Below, piece after piece: positions 46,046 through 58,451 of a DNA stretch of 64,000 nt. Under the pieces are notes generated by a model. That model worked only from the letters and a program-made list of their open reading frames with translations, did no database searches and was not told where the DNA came from. Location: the NCBI RefSeq assembly GCF_018294505.1, contig NC_057796.1, forward strand, positions 190,925,893 to 190,989,892, in the 5' to 3' direction. Made by a program: the position numbers and the translations under genes. The first letter of the stretch is position 1. Each line of letters starts with the position of its first letter. The DNA is from Triticum aestivum. Taxonomy: Eukaryota > Streptophyta > Magnoliopsida > Poales > Poaceae.

Positions 46046-46956
46046 GTGAAACTTCTTTCCTATTAGTAAACGGTAATCACAATGTAGCTCAATTTTTTTC
46101 GTAATTTTCCCAAATTACGATGACAAGTGTAGTGTTCAAAACTGCATCTACGCACTGCACCGAAAGAAATGTTTTTAGTATTTTTCTCACGTGATCACAT
46201 GCATCGTTTTTTGTTGTACTACTATACTAGCCTAGGCTAGTCATAGTGGAAAGTAACTTAGACTAGTAACTCTATGGTTACCCTAAGAGCAAGTACTACC
46301 TCCGTCCTGGTTTACTCTTCCTATTTTGTAGTATCAAAATTTGACCATAAATTTAACTCACAAAATGTTAATGCATGTCACTAAAAATTATATCGTTGGA
46401 TTCGTATTTGAACATAATTTCAAATGGTATAATTTTGGGTGACAAGCATTGGCATTTTCTTAGGTAAATCTATGGTCAAAATTTTACACTAAATATGATG
46501 TAGTACAAAAGTGAGCTATAATGGCCCTCCACTATGTAGGCCAAAACACGTGCCAAATTCACTTGTGATGCATTTGGCATCGATAAAAAAACACTTGTTT
46601 GGGAGAGTGAGAGGCTTGTGTAGTTGGTTTGATTGATTTTTTTATACATGTGGGTATGTGTGCACAGCGGTGCCAACTCTCTCACATCGCGAGAGCGGTG
46701 CCAAAATCTATTGATTTGACATCGATGCGTATTGCGTGGCATACTTTTGAGAAATATGGCATCGGCCACATAGTGGAAGGCAACAAATGCCCAAGCTCTT
46801 CACGTGCTCCTAGGTAAATGAGAGGAAAGAGAAAGAGAGAGAGAGTGAAAAAATATCACTAGCCAGCCAACCCTATCGTATGAGCAAATGATATTGGTAC
46901 CTCTTGATGACACGGCAATACAAGCAGCTGTTCTAAGATGTTCTCTTCTTTTGCAG
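46046..46956 (+). other. F-box gene intron 2 with MITE cluster
   Basis: The intron lies between donor GAG/GTGAAA and acceptor TTGCAG. It holds a Stowaway-like left end (CTACCTCCGTCC, about 46,297), a 259-bp MITE (46523-46781) and a further MITE-like block (about 46,800-46,945) that reaches the acceptor. Confidence 0.6.
46523..46781. mobile_element. MITE (259 bp) in F-box intron 2
   Basis: Inverted ends GGCCCTCCACTATGTAGGCC and GGCCACATAGTGGAAGGC pair over about 17 of 18 positions. No coding capacity and no clear target duplication. Confidence 0.55.
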
Positions 46957-47264
46957 ATAAAAAAGACCCGAAAGTGAAAAATGTGATGCACTATAACAAT
47001 CTCATCGAATACCTTGATCTCCATCTTATAGAAATTGATTTGGTCGACTACCGAGGCAGCACATCTGAGATTAAATTGGTGAGGTTCTTTGTTCTAGAGG
47101 CAAGTGTGCTCAAGGTAATGAGGTTTGGCGTTCTCTGGCGCAACAATGAATGGCGTGCTGATCACCACAAGCATCTAAGCCTAAATGACAAAGTCTCCGC
47201 AGAAGCTGAATTTATTTTTGAAACATCAAGTGGCCAGAGACTCGAAAATTTATTTGCCCATTAG

Positions 47265-48857
47265 TGACTTGTCAGGGCGGTGGATTTTAGTTTGTACGAT
47301 AATGCTGCATCCACCTAAAGTAATGGAAGTTCTTACGTAAACTTCCTAGTAATTCCCTCTTCGTAGGTGCAACATTACTCCTAACATTTGTAATATCAGT
47401 TTGAAACTTGTAATATTACCGTGTCCTATTCCTGCATTTTCAAAATCCTACGAATCAAAGAGGTCCCAAGTTGGTGATCTGTTGTGCCTGCCATCTTTCA
47501 CCAATAGCCGTCGGATCTAGATCTGACGCATACAAACCAAACTTCTGCAGTTTTTGCGAAAAGATGCCCGCACTTGTTCCCTATTTACAAACAACTCCTC
47601 GTCTCTCACAATCAGCCCTATCTCCCCCCACCACATCTAGAAGGCCATGGAAAAATGTGTCGTGATGGCCGCTGCCGGCGTCGTCCACCCCCAATCTTGG
47701 TGTTCCGTGCAATGCACGGGCATCTACGCACGGGAAATTATGTCGAACACGGTTCATTGTAAGTAGGCTAGCTCTACAGCCATGATGATAGTGACTGCAG
47801 ACGGCGAGGCTGACTATGGTTTGCCGAACACGGCGCCTAACCTCAGGTGTCATCTCTGGCGCAGGGTCTTGTCACTTCATTGTGAGGAGCAGCACGTAAT
47901 AATTTGACCAACGGGTAGTACAGTACTACTACATTGGTAGTACTACTACTAGTACTAGCACCACCGTCTGGATTTAGTAGTACTACCACGTCCATATGGA
48001 TTTAGTATTTGACTAGCAATATCTAGTAATGCATGTCACAAAAAATGTACTACTCCATCTGTGAATAAATACATGGTTTATTGTTTTATTCCTTCCGGTA
48101 GATGGCTCAAATCTGAAGTCTCATCAATCAGACTACTATTGTACTCACCGAGCGCTCAGCTTTGTAAGCTACCAACAAAAAATTGCAATCAAAGACTACT
48201 ATTGTACTCCCTCCGTACTGGTGCATTAGTCACATTACGAAAACCAAATAGTAATCCAAAACTTCTAGACATTGTGCATTCACTACCCACCTCGTTCCCT
48301 GTTTTTTGCCACGAAAAAAGAAATCACCCAATACGAGACTTGGGGTGCATATGCATCCAATGACTTGAGACTACTCCCTCCATCTAGGTGTATAAGTCAT
48401 CTTAGAGCAAGTGAAAAAGAGGAGTGGGCTCTCATGCAAGAGCCTAGCTATATGCGGATTCCTAGGCCGATACAATATATAAGAAGAAAGAGAGAGAGAG
48501 AATATGAGAAAAGGTAGTACTCTTACAGCCAGCATTATAGCTAACCTTATTGTATGAGTGGCTACAAGTGATGGCTCTATATGACATGGCAACATCATAT
48601 AGCCAGCAGCTGGCTATACTATTAAGCATGCTCTTAGGTTGTGCACCGTGACCAAGATGAAGGGGAAAGCGAGAGAACTTAATGTCTTTTTGCTAATTAA
48701 TAGCATTACATGTAATGAACTAACCACTACATGTCATGTTTGGTAGTAGTCTGAAGTCATTGAAAGCATGCACGGCCCACATCTCTCATTGGTTGATATG
48801 TCACGAAATAAGAAACGGGGAGGGAGTTAATGTACCGTGCCTAAGCATTTTGGCATT
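47265..48857. other. Downstream flank of the F-box gene with MITEs
   Basis: No gene is supported. Contains an AGTACT/TACTAC-rich simple repeat (about 47,920-47,990), Stowaway-like ends (CTCCCTCCGTACTGG at 48,210 and CTCCCTCCATCTAGG at 48,373) and, at 48,405-48,640, a MITE-like block related to the one in F-box intron 2 (shared GAGAGAGAGA, CAGCCAGC, ATGACATGGCAACATC). Confidence 0.45.
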
Positions 48858-50269
48858 TGATAACCCACAAGTATAGGGGATCGCAACAGTTTTCGAGGGA
48901 AGAGTATTCAACCCAAATTTATAGATTCGACACAAGGGGAGCCAAAGAATATTTGAAGGTATTAGCAGCTGAGTTGTCAATTCAACCACACCTGGAGATT
49001 AATTATCTGCAGCAAGTAATCAGTAGCAAAGTAATATGATATTTTTGATAGTAGTGACAGCAGCAATAGTAACGGTAACAGTGGTAGCAGTAATTTTGTA
49101 GCAAGTGTAACACTTATGATAGCAGTAGTAACTTCACAGAAATAATATAGGATAAATTCGTAGGCATTGGATCGGTGACTTGTTGGATGATATTCATCAT
49201 GAGATAGTTATAACCTAGGGCGACACGGCACTAGCTCCAGTTCATCAACATAATGTAGGCATGTATTCCGTAAATAGTCATACGTGATTATGGAAAGAAC
49301 TTGCATGCCATCTTTTGTCCTACCCTCCCGTGGCAGCAGAGTCCTATTGGAAAGTAAGGGATATTAAGGCCTCCTTTTAATAGAGAACCGGAACAAAGCT
49401 TTAACACATAGTGAATACATGAACTCCTCAAACTACGGTCATCACTAGGAGGAGTCCCAGTTATTGTCACTCTGGGGTTGCCGGATCATAACACATAGTA
49501 GGTGACTATAAATTGCAAGATCGGATCTAGAACATGGATATAATGGTGATAACATAAACGGTTCAGACCTGAGTTCATGGCACTCGGGCCCAAAGTGACA
49601 AGCATTAAGCATCGCAAAGTCATAGCAACATCAATCTTAGAACATTGTGGATACTAGGGATCAAGCCCTAACAAAACTAACTCGATTACATGATGAATCT
49701 CATCCGACTCCTCACCGACCAGTGAGACTATGAAGGAATTACTCACTCCCGGTGGGGAGCATCATGGAATTGGCGATGGAGAAGGGTTAGTGATGACGAA
49801 GCACGAAGATCCCCCTCTCCGGAGCCCCAAACGGACTCCAGATCTAGTCTCCCGATGAAGAATAGGAGGTGACGGCGGCTCCGTCTCGTGGATCGCGATA
49901 ATTCCTTCTCCCTGATTTTTTTCTAAAAAAATAGGATTTTATAGCGTCAGTTTCAGGGTCTGCGGGGCCACCAGGTGGGGACAACCCACCTGGGCGCGCC
50001 AGGAGAGGGGGCGCGCCTTGGTGGGTTGTGCCCACCTAGGTGCCCCTCTGTGGCAGGTCTTGGCTCCAGAAATTCTTATTTATTATATAAAATCTCATCG
50101 CAAAGTTTCGTTCCATTTCGAGAACTTTTATTTCTGCACAAAAACAACACCATGGTAGTTCTGCTAAAAACAACGTCAGTCCGGGGTTAGTTTCATTCAG
50201 ATCATGCAAATTAGAGTCCAAAACAAGAGGAAAAGCATTAGGAAAAGTAGATACGTTGGAGACGTATCA
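48858..50269 (-). repeat. E7 3' LTR (1412 bp)
   Basis: Reading on the minus strand it starts TGATACGTCTCCAACG and ends CTTGTGGGTTATCA. The polypurine tract lies directly to its right. It contains a palindrome-rich stretch (49,970-50,030, GTGGGGACAACCCACC and GGTGGGTTGTGCCCACC). Confidence 0.85.
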
Positions 50270-51344
50270 ACTCCCCCAAGCTTAAACCTTTGCTTGTCCT
50301 CAAGCAATTCAGTTGATAAACTGAAAGTGAAAAGGAAAAACTTTTACGAACTCTTTTTCTCTTGTTTGCATAAATAAGCTTAAACAGCACCCAGGTTTTC
50401 AGCCAACATTATAACTAACCATGCCGACAATAAATCTTAAAGATTACAATGACTCATATCAATGACATAATCAGCTAGCGAGCAATAATAAGATATCTCA
50501 AACGGCAACACGTTGTCAAAACAACCATGATATAATATGACAATAGTGGTATCTCGCCCTTTCTGAGACCGCAAAACATAAATGCAGAGCACCTCCAAAG
50601 TTCAAGCAGTGACTAAACATTGTAATTCATGGTAGAAAAGATCCAGTCATGATGCACCCAACATTAGCTACACACAATGCATAAGTCATGACAGCTATGC
50701 TCTCAGGTTCTCGCGCTTGTTTTAGAAGGTGATGACACAACAAAAAAATAAATAGATAGTACCTTCACTGAGGGAAGCAGTGATTTCCAGAGGTGCCAGA
50801 CCTCAAGTTTTAAAATAGAGGTAAATGATATTTTGAGACATGCACCCTTCTCATTTACTTCACGACTATCAGTTATCAATATATTCCATGCTAAGCACGA
50901 TAGTGGCGGTTCCCAACTGATAAAAGTAAAGGTTTTGACTCCATTGGGAGTTTTTGTTTGATTATTTGAGAGATTAACTCTTTTTCAGTTTGCAGTTTGG
51001 GACTGGGCATCCCTATTACCGCCTTTTTCTCGTGCGATGGCGAGTGAATAAACACTCGACCTGAGAATAACCCGCTTAGCATGGAAGATACCGACCACCT
51101 CCTGTCGTTCCATGAACGATCCAGTCACACAAAAAGGATATTTATTTAGAAGTTTTTAGAGGTGGCACATGCAAATTTACTTAGAACGGCAGGGTAATAC
51201 CGCATATAGGTAGGTATGGACGCATCTAGAATAACTCTTGGGTTCAAGGTTTTTGATGTACAAGTAGAATTCCCACTTAGTACAGGCGAAGGCTAGCAAT
51301 TAGATTGAGAAGCGGCTAGCTAGAGAGCAACAACGGTCATAAAC
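50270..51344 (-). other. E7 internal non-coding DNA (left part)
   Basis: AT-rich, no reading frame of note on either strand. The first 14 bases are the polypurine tract of E7. Ends at the E8 junction, where the target base string is TAAAC. Confidence 0.55.
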
Positions 51345-54013
51345 TGTAACATCCCAAATTTTCAATTTGGAATGTTATACATAGATCATCATTTGCATAT
51401 CATGATTTATTGCATTTTGACAAATCCTCGATAAATCCTAAGCAATCAAGGACCCTCGGAGAGAGTTGGGGATTTTCTCGAATTTTCTTATTTGATTTTT
51501 CAGACGAGGATTTTATTTTAATTATTTTTCTCTCCGGAAAAATATTTCATTTAAAAATAAACGAGAGGAGAAAATATGACTTCTCCAAAAATATTGAAAT
51601 ACTGGAGGAAAAATGTTAAAAAAACATTATTTGGAATTTATTGGATTTTATTTGCAATTTTTATTGCATTTAAAAATATGCATGTCTTCAAAATATTTAT
51701 TTTTTATTTTAAAAATGTTCACCCTATTCTATGCAATATTTTTCGCGGAACAATTTAAAAAAACGCGCTTGCCCGACTGGGCCGAGGCCCAGCCGAAGCC
51801 AGGCCGGCCCGCCCGCGCTCTCCTTCTTCCCCACGCCGTCGGAGTCCGCCGGGGGCACGAAGCCGCCACCGCCTCGGGCTTTGCCCCTCCCCCAAGCCCT
51901 CTAGCCCCCTACCTATATATAGCACCCCCCTCCGTTTTCGCCGCCACCATCGCCGGAGAAGCCCCGCCGCCGCCCCGCATCTAGTCGCCCGCCGCCGCCC
52001 GCCGTTCGCCTCGCCCCTCGCCGCCGGGAGCGCCGGAGCCCGCCCCTCGCCCGCCGGAACCGCCGCCCGAGCCCCGCACCCCCCCCCCCGGCGCCGACCC
52101 CGCCCGCCGGAGCCCTCGCCGGAGCGAGCCCCGCCGAGGTACTGCCGTTCGAGTTGACCGGTTTTTCTGGAAAAAAACCCTTTTGTTTTAAAAAAACCCT
52201 AGATCGGTTTTTTCGGTTTTCTTATTTTACGAGCGTTCACCGAACCGTTCGTTTTAACGAACGCGTTCGTCGGTTTTTCTCTGTTAACGAACGTCCGTTA
52301 TTTAACCGTTCGTCCGATTTTCTTTTTCGTCCGATTTTCTCGTTATTTTCTCAGATTCGATTTCTGATCGAAACTTCGAACCTGTTTAACTTCTCGCTCG
52401 TTTATCGGAATCAGGCGATACAAGCGCCTAGAGTTTCGTCTCGAAATTCTCTTTCCGTTTAACCTACTCAAACAAGTTTTTGCTACAGTAAAATTTGACC
52501 TAGATCCAGATTAGCAAACGAAGTTTCTTTCTTTCGCCGTTTGACTTTCGTTGTTTCTTTCGAGTTGATTCTTTTTGCAAACCGGAGTTCTTAGGTTGAA
52601 CTTTCTGGTTGGATCTTTCTTTCGAGTTTTACCTGTGCATTAGATGAGTACTGATTGTATGCTTGTTTGTTTGCGATAGAGTACCCGGAGTGTGCCGCTT
52701 GTTACTTCGACTCGCTAGGCTTTGCGGATCATCAGCAAGGCAAGTAACACTTTGATCATACCCCGTTCATACCCAGTTTTATTGCATTAGATCTATTTCC
52801 TCAAACACATTGCATGATTAGGATCTAATTAAACTGTGGGTATTGGGAAGTAGTTGAGGTAGTACCTATTACCTGTTCTTTATCAAACCCTTGGGAGTTA
52901 CTTCTACGTTGCTTATATTATTGCCATGCTATGCTCGTAGACGTGGATTGGGTTTGAGAGATATTCATGACAGATGTGAGTGTTTAATAATGGTTCAACT
53001 TAAGGTGGCAACTAAAACTCACATCTGGGTGGATGGAGACACCTGGAGAACCCAGTGTTGTCTGTATGTATAAGGTCCGCCGCCCAGGCTCAAAGGGATC
53101 ATAAGATTTTTCATGCTAGAAACTTTCGTGTGCAGCCGCAAGCTATTATGGGCTCTAGCATAGCTGAGTAGGTTACAGGATCTCTTGAAGAGGTGGACTA
53201 GCAGATGTAGGGGAAAGTAGGTGTACCGGTCCATCCAGAGTAGAGAGTGACTGTTTCTGAAAGACTGTGTCTCGGTCATCCGTTTCTCAAACAACATGCA
53301 GTGCGAGAATCAAGCGGAGGCGATCGAGTCTTGTGGGGAAAAGTGCACAAACCTCTGCAGAGTGTACAAACTGATCATGATTAGCCGTGTCCCCGGTTAT
53401 GGACAACTTGAGTATCTAGTACCTGGATTATCATTTGAATCTCATCACCGTGATACTTATAATTAATTTGTTGGGTTAATGATGTTACTTAATTGGGATT
53501 GAGTTGGAGGTACCTTCTCAATGTTTCAACCACCATGATAGTTAAATAAAATTTATTCCTTTGTAGTAGGATAAAATTGGCTTTTCGCAAAAATTGTAAC
53601 CATAGAGCTTTCCACCAGCCATATATGCATATAGTATAGCCTTATCATTGTTCATTGCTCTCTATGTGTTGCTTTGCCAGCATATTCTATGTGCTGACCC
53701 GTTTCGGGCTGCAACGTTTCATGTTGCAGACTTTTCAGACGACGAGTAAGGTGCCTTAGTTCGTGGTCTTATACTCAGTGATGCCGCTGGAGTTGATGGA
53801 CTCACTTATCTTCCAAGTCTTCCGCTGTTATCGTTTTAGATGGCCTTAAGCCATGTTTATTATACTTGATCTCTTCGGAGATATTCGATGTAATAAGTGT
53901 GTGATTGCTACTCTGTTATAAATCCTCCATTTGTACTGTGCGTGTCAGCATTACTGATCCAGGGATGACACTGGTGCACAGCAGCACAGGCCATTTGAGG
54001 TCTCGTCGCTGCA
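51345..54013 (+). repeat. E8 5' LTR (2669 bp)
   Basis: TGTAACATCCC to TCGTCGCTGCA. TATATATA at 51914-51921. Lacks 62 bp present in the 3' LTR (58840-58901), the gap being flanked by TTCTA repeats. Contains a GC-rich CCGCC tract at about 51,960-52,140. Confidence 0.92.
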
Positions 54014-54124
54014 AAGTTGGTATCAGAGCACACGCTGACTATAGGACACGACCACTAAGCCTAAGCCCTAGAAAACTTCCCTCTTCTCATTTCTGACTCC
54101 TCTCCACTTTCTACTCTTTTAGGA

Positions 54125-54855
54125 ATGGCGAATGCAAGGAGCAAGTTCATGCAACCGGATGAAGACACGCCGTTTGGACGACATTTGAAGGAAGTCACCA
54201 AGTACTTGAACATAGGAATACCAAGCGTCACCGGAACCTATAACGCCACATTACCTGAAGAGGAGAGCTGGAAGATTCAAGTTATCATTCCAGGAAGGAC
54301 GTTTGCGCCAATTATGGAACCCATGAGATTGGTTTTCGAAGCACCAACTTGGAGCTTAGGAAGAGCATGGCCGCACATATCGCCATGGGACGCATTGGAG
54401 AAGTCTATCACCAGGAGCTTAAGGATACAATTTATCAAATTTGTGGACGTCGAGACGCGCAATGGGAGATGATCAAGACCAAGAAGGATGGATCAATTGC
54501 AGCTTTCATCCAGGAGCAGAACCAACATATTCGACGCCAGGAGAATCAGATATGCACGGACAAGGAAGAACTGAAGAAGGCATTCACGAAGATCAAGGAG
54601 CTCCAAGAAGAACTCAAGACTATACGCGAAGATTATCTGGAGGAAATCAACGCACTAGTCGGGAAGATTGACGACCTGGAGAATAAGATTGGATCATTCG
54701 TGGGAAATCCAGTGCCAAAAGCAGAAGTCGACGAATGCACTTGTCCGGATAACTACATCATCATCGACGACACCGACTCGGAACCAAGTGAAGGCGAATG
54801 GATTGATGAAGCTGGAGCAGACATCATGGAGTCTTCAACGGATCAGAATTTTTAG
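54125..54855 (+). pseudogene. E8 extra ORF upstream of gag (ORF0-like)
   Basis: Starts ATG at 54125 (MANARSKFMQPDEDTPFGRH). The first part runs in one frame to about 54,355 (PGRTFAPIMEPMRLVFEAP) and continues in another (SMAAHIAMGRIGEVYHQELK, CGRRDAQWEMI, a Glu/Lys-rich probable coiled coil, acidic end) to TAG at 54855. The frame change at about 54,355-54,365 is a one-base lesion. Extra ORFs ahead of gag are known in chromovirus-type elements such as rice RIRE3/RIRE8 (ORF0); function unknown. Confidence 0.6.
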
Positions 54856-55054
54856 TAGACTACCATATCAGTAGTAGTTTTCCCCCATTTAGTAGTATAG
54901 CTCAAGCACTTTGTAACGCTAGTTAGATCGATTGTTTTGCCTTGTTTGGATTGATTGAGTGATATTGTTTGAATTTGTCTCATGAGCATATGGGTAGTGT
55001 TTTCTCTCTAGACCTCATTCTATTCTTAATTCTCATCTTTTCTAAACCTATCAG

Positions 55055-56098
55055 ATGCCTCCGAGACGCGACACCGGATTTGTTTTCCCGCCAGAGATCA
55101 CCCAGTTGATTCAGCAACAGAATGCCTTGATGCAAGTGTTAGTTCAGAACCAAGGCAACAACAACAACCCACCGCCACCACCACCTGTTGACCACTTAGC
55201 CCGTTTCTTAAGGCTAAACCCGCCGGTGTTTTCCAGTAGCACCGAGCCGATTGTAGCAGATGATTGGCTCCGCAAAGTTGGAAGGGAGTTGACCACTGCA
55301 GGATGCACAGACGCGGAAAGAGTGCGTTTTGCCGCACATCAGCTTGATGGACCCGCAGCATCATGGTGGGAGAATTATACAACCACGCACCCTATTGACA
55401 CTGTCACATGGGACCAGTTTCAGCAAGCTTTCCGTACAGCTCATGTTTCAGCAGGAGCTATGGCTATGAAGAAGCGTGAGTTTCGCAACCTACGCCAAGG
55501 AGGACGCACCGTAGGCCAGTATGTGGAAGATTTCAGTAAGTTAGCACGTTATGCACCAGATGACGTTGCTACGGATGCAGCCAAGCAGGAGAAGTTTCTG
55601 GAAGGATTGAATGATGAGCTGAGTATGCAGTTGATGGTAGCAACTTTTAACAACTACCAGGAGTTGGTAGATAGAGCTCTCATGATTGAAGGGAAGCAGC
55701 AGCAGATTGAAAACCGCAAGAGGAAGTATGGACAAGGGAAGTATAATTCTGGAGCCCAGCAGAAGCCACGATTTACCCCGAAGCCGGGAGGACAGTTTCA
55801 GCATACCCATGGAGGAGGTAGTTCGCACAACCATAATGGCTCCAAGAATGGTAATGGGAATGGAGGAGGAAACGGACAAAACCGCACCAACCCATCTACC
55901 CCAACCAAGAGAGATCTAAGTCACATTACTTGTTTCAAGTGCCAGAAGACGGGACATTATGCAACTGATTGTCCCGAAGCCCAAAATGGAAATGGCAATG
56001 GAAGCTCTGGGAAGAAGCCGAACCCGTTCAACAAAGGACATGTGAACCACGTGAGCGTGGAGGAGATTGAAGCTCAGCCTGATGCAGTAATAGGATGA
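55055..56098 (+). CDS. E8 gag
   Basis: Intact 347-residue gag from ATG 55055: N-terminal Pro/Gln-rich part, retrotransposon-gag domain ([29 protein letters not shown]), Gly/Asn-rich linker, and CCHC knuckle [14 protein letters not shown] at about residues 301-314. It stops at TGA 56096-56098, immediately at the deletion that removed protease and most of RT. Gag may be functional; the stop may come from the deletion. Confidence 0.9.
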   Translation: MPPRRDTGFVFPPEITQLIQQQNALMQVLVQNQGNNNNPPPPPPVDHLARFLRLNPPVFSSSTEPIVADDWLRKVGRELTTAGCTDAERVRFAAHQLDGPAASWWENYTTTHPIDTVTWDQFQQAFRTAHVSAGAMAMKKREFRNLRQGGRTVGQYVEDFSKLARYAPDDVATDAAKQEKFLEGLNDELSMQLMVATFNNYQELVDRALMIEGKQQQIENRKRKYGQGKYNSGAQQKPRFTPKPGGQFQHTHGGGSSHNHNGSKNGNGNGGGNGQNRTNPSTPTKRDLSHITCFKCQKTGHYATDCPEAQNGNGNGSSGKKPNPFNKGHVNHVSVEEIEAQPDAVIG

Positions 56099-58439
56099 AG
56101 AAGAGCATGAGGAGCATTTACGATTGGTACTTGAGAAGCTCAGGGAACATCAGTTATATGCTAAGTTCAGCAAATGTGAGTTTTGGTTGAAGGAAGTTGG
56201 ATTCCTTGGACATGTTATTTCTGGAGAAGGAATAGCAGTAGACCCTGCCAAGGTTGACACAGTGACCAGTTGGGAATCACCCACTACAGTTGGAGAAATC
56301 CGGAGTTTTCTTGGACTCGCAGGATACTACCGGAGATTTATCGAGAATTTCTCAAGGATTGCTAAGCCCATGACCGAGCTATTGAAGAAGGACACCAAAT
56401 TTAATTGGACTGAGGAATGTGAAGCTAGTTTCCAGGAGTTAAAGAAACGATTGGTTACATCACCAGTGTTGATACTGCCAGATCAACGCAAGGACTATGA
56501 AGTTTATTGCGACGCTTCTCGTCGAGGACTTGGAGCAGTGCTTATGCAGGAAGGAAGAGTTGTTTCGTATGCTTCACGACAACTTAAACCCCATGAGAAG
56601 AATTATGCTACGCATGATTTGGAATTAGCAGCCGTGGTGCATGCATTGAAGACATGGAGACATTTTCTCATCGGAAACCATTGTGAGGTGTACACGGATC
56701 ACAAGAGTTTGAAGTACATTTTCACGCAGAAGGAGTTAAATCTCAGACAGAGAAGATGGTTGGAGCTCATCAAAGACTATGATATGAGATTGCATTATCA
56801 CCCCGGAAAGGCTAACGTAGTAGCAGACGCGTTGAGCCGCAAGAGTCATGTCAACACCCTCATGACAGGAGAGTTACCTCAGGAGTTAGCCGAGGACATA
56901 CGTGAGCTATGCTTGGAGATAGTCCCTAGAGGCTATTTAGCGACATTGGAGATTCAGTCTACCTTGATGGAAAGGATCAGAGAAGCTCAGAAGACAGACA
57001 AGGAGATTGAAGAGATAAAGGAGAAGATGAGCAAAGGAAAAGCCAAGGGATTTCGTGAGGATGAGCACGATACCTTATGGTTCGAGGACCGTGTATATGT
57101 GCCAAATGATCCGGAGATCAGGAAGTTGATTTTGCAAGAAGCCCATGATTCACCGTACTCGATTCACCCAGGGAATACCAAGATGTATTTGGATTTGAAG
57201 AATACTTTCTGGTGGACCAGAATGAAGAAGGATATTGCGGAGTTTGTAGCAGTTTGTGATGTATGTCAGAGAGTGAAGGCAGAGCATCAGAAGCCAGCAG
57301 GATTGCTACAGCCATTGCCGATACCCGAATGGAAGTGGGATAAAATAGGCATGGATTTTATCACAGGATTACCCAGGACTCGTTCAGGCTATGACTCGAT
57401 ATGGGTTGTAGTCGACCGTTTGACGAAAGTGGCTCATTTCATTCCAGTGAAGACCACTTACACCAGCGCTAAGTTGGCAAAGATATACATGACCAGGATA
57501 GTATGTTTGCATGGAGTTCCGAGGACCATTGTATCAGACAGAGGAACCCAATTTACCTCGAAGTTTTGGAAGCAGTTACATGAAACATTGGGAACCAGGC
57601 TGGAATTTAGTACAGCATTTCATCCGCAGACAGATGGGCAGACCGAGAGAGTCAACCAGATTTTGGAGGACATGTTGAGAGCATGTGCGCTAGATTATGG
57701 ATCAAGTTGGGACGACAATTTGCCATATGCGGAGTTTTCTTATAACAACAGTTATCAAACCAGTTTGAAGATGGCCCCTTTCGAAGCTTTGTACGGAAGG
57801 AGGTGTAGAACACCGTTGTTATGGGACGAAGTTGGAGACCGTCAGTTGTTTGGACCAGATTTGATTAAGGAGTCTGAACAGAAAGTGAAGTTGATTCGCG
57901 ATAGGCTCAAGGTAGCCCAATCCAGGCAGAAGAGTTATGCTGATTCTAAGCGCAAGGAAACAGTTCACGAAATCGGAGACAGAGTGTATCTTCGAGTATC
58001 ACCACTTCGAGGAGTGAAGCGCTTTGGAGTTAAGGGAAAGTTAGCGCCTCGTTTTATCGGACCATACAGAGTGTTGGAACGTATGGGAGAAGTTGCCTAC
58101 AAGCTGGAATTGCCCGAAGGATTGTCTGAAGTACATGATGTATTCCACGTTTCGCAGTTGAAGAAGTGCCACGCAGAGATGGCTGAGATACCACTGAGAG
58201 ATACTGTGCCACTGGAAGCGATTCATTTGGAAAGCGATTTGACTTATGAGGAGAAGCCAGTTAAGATTCTCGAGTATGCCAGCCGAGTTACCCGCAGCAA
58301 GGTTATCAAATTTTGCAAAGTTCAGTGGAGTCACCACACAGAAGATGAGGCCACCTGGGAGCGAGAGGAAGATCTACGGAAAAACCACTCCCACCTGTTT
58401 TCTAGCCAACCCGAATCTCGAGGGCGAGATTCATCTTAA
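56094..58439 (+). pseudogene. E8 pol remnant: RT end, RNase H, integrase, chromodomain
   Basis: Open for 781 codons after TAG at 56091. Begins with the last part of RT after the YxDD motif ([24 protein letters not shown]), so protease and RT catalytic core are missing. RNase H follows ([27 protein letters not shown]), then integrase with HHCC (HPGNTKMY ... CDVCQRVK) and all DDE residues in [14 protein letters not shown] and DGQTERVNQ, and a C-terminal chromodomain ([29 protein letters not shown]-like end). No stop in the remnant. The stop TAA is 12 bases before the polypurine tract. No in-frame ATG opens the remnant directly. Confidence 0.9.
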
Positions 58440-58451
58440 GGGGGGTAGGTT

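Larger units (their letters stand above)
45032..47264 (+). pseudogene. F-box/FBD gene, exon 1 part b to exon 3
   Basis: F-box proteins of this class are substrate receptors of SCF ubiquitin ligases. Part b encodes the F-box (LPDDMLLVIIGLLPTKSSVR, near 45033-45100), then LRR-like sequence (HLEELSFEVGRCRYLL, TPTLRHASFSSCYLP). Exon 1 ends near 45828, exon 2 is 45911-46045 (KMIPTSLTQSMRKVKILA) and exon 3 is 46957-47264, an FBD-type domain (YLDLHLIEIDLVDYRGSTSE) ending in TAG. Lesions: E6 insertion in the F-box; TGA at 45606-45608 in place of an expected codon; a small deletion near 45785 (length 2 modulo 3) that shifts the frame before exon 2; and a possible phase mismatch at the exon 2/3 border. 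The gene is a pseudogene. Confidence 0.85.

Noticed and set aside
52010..52140. CpG-rich promoter of a host gene
   Set aside because: The same sequence recurs at 59,170-59,320; it is part of both E8 LTRs.
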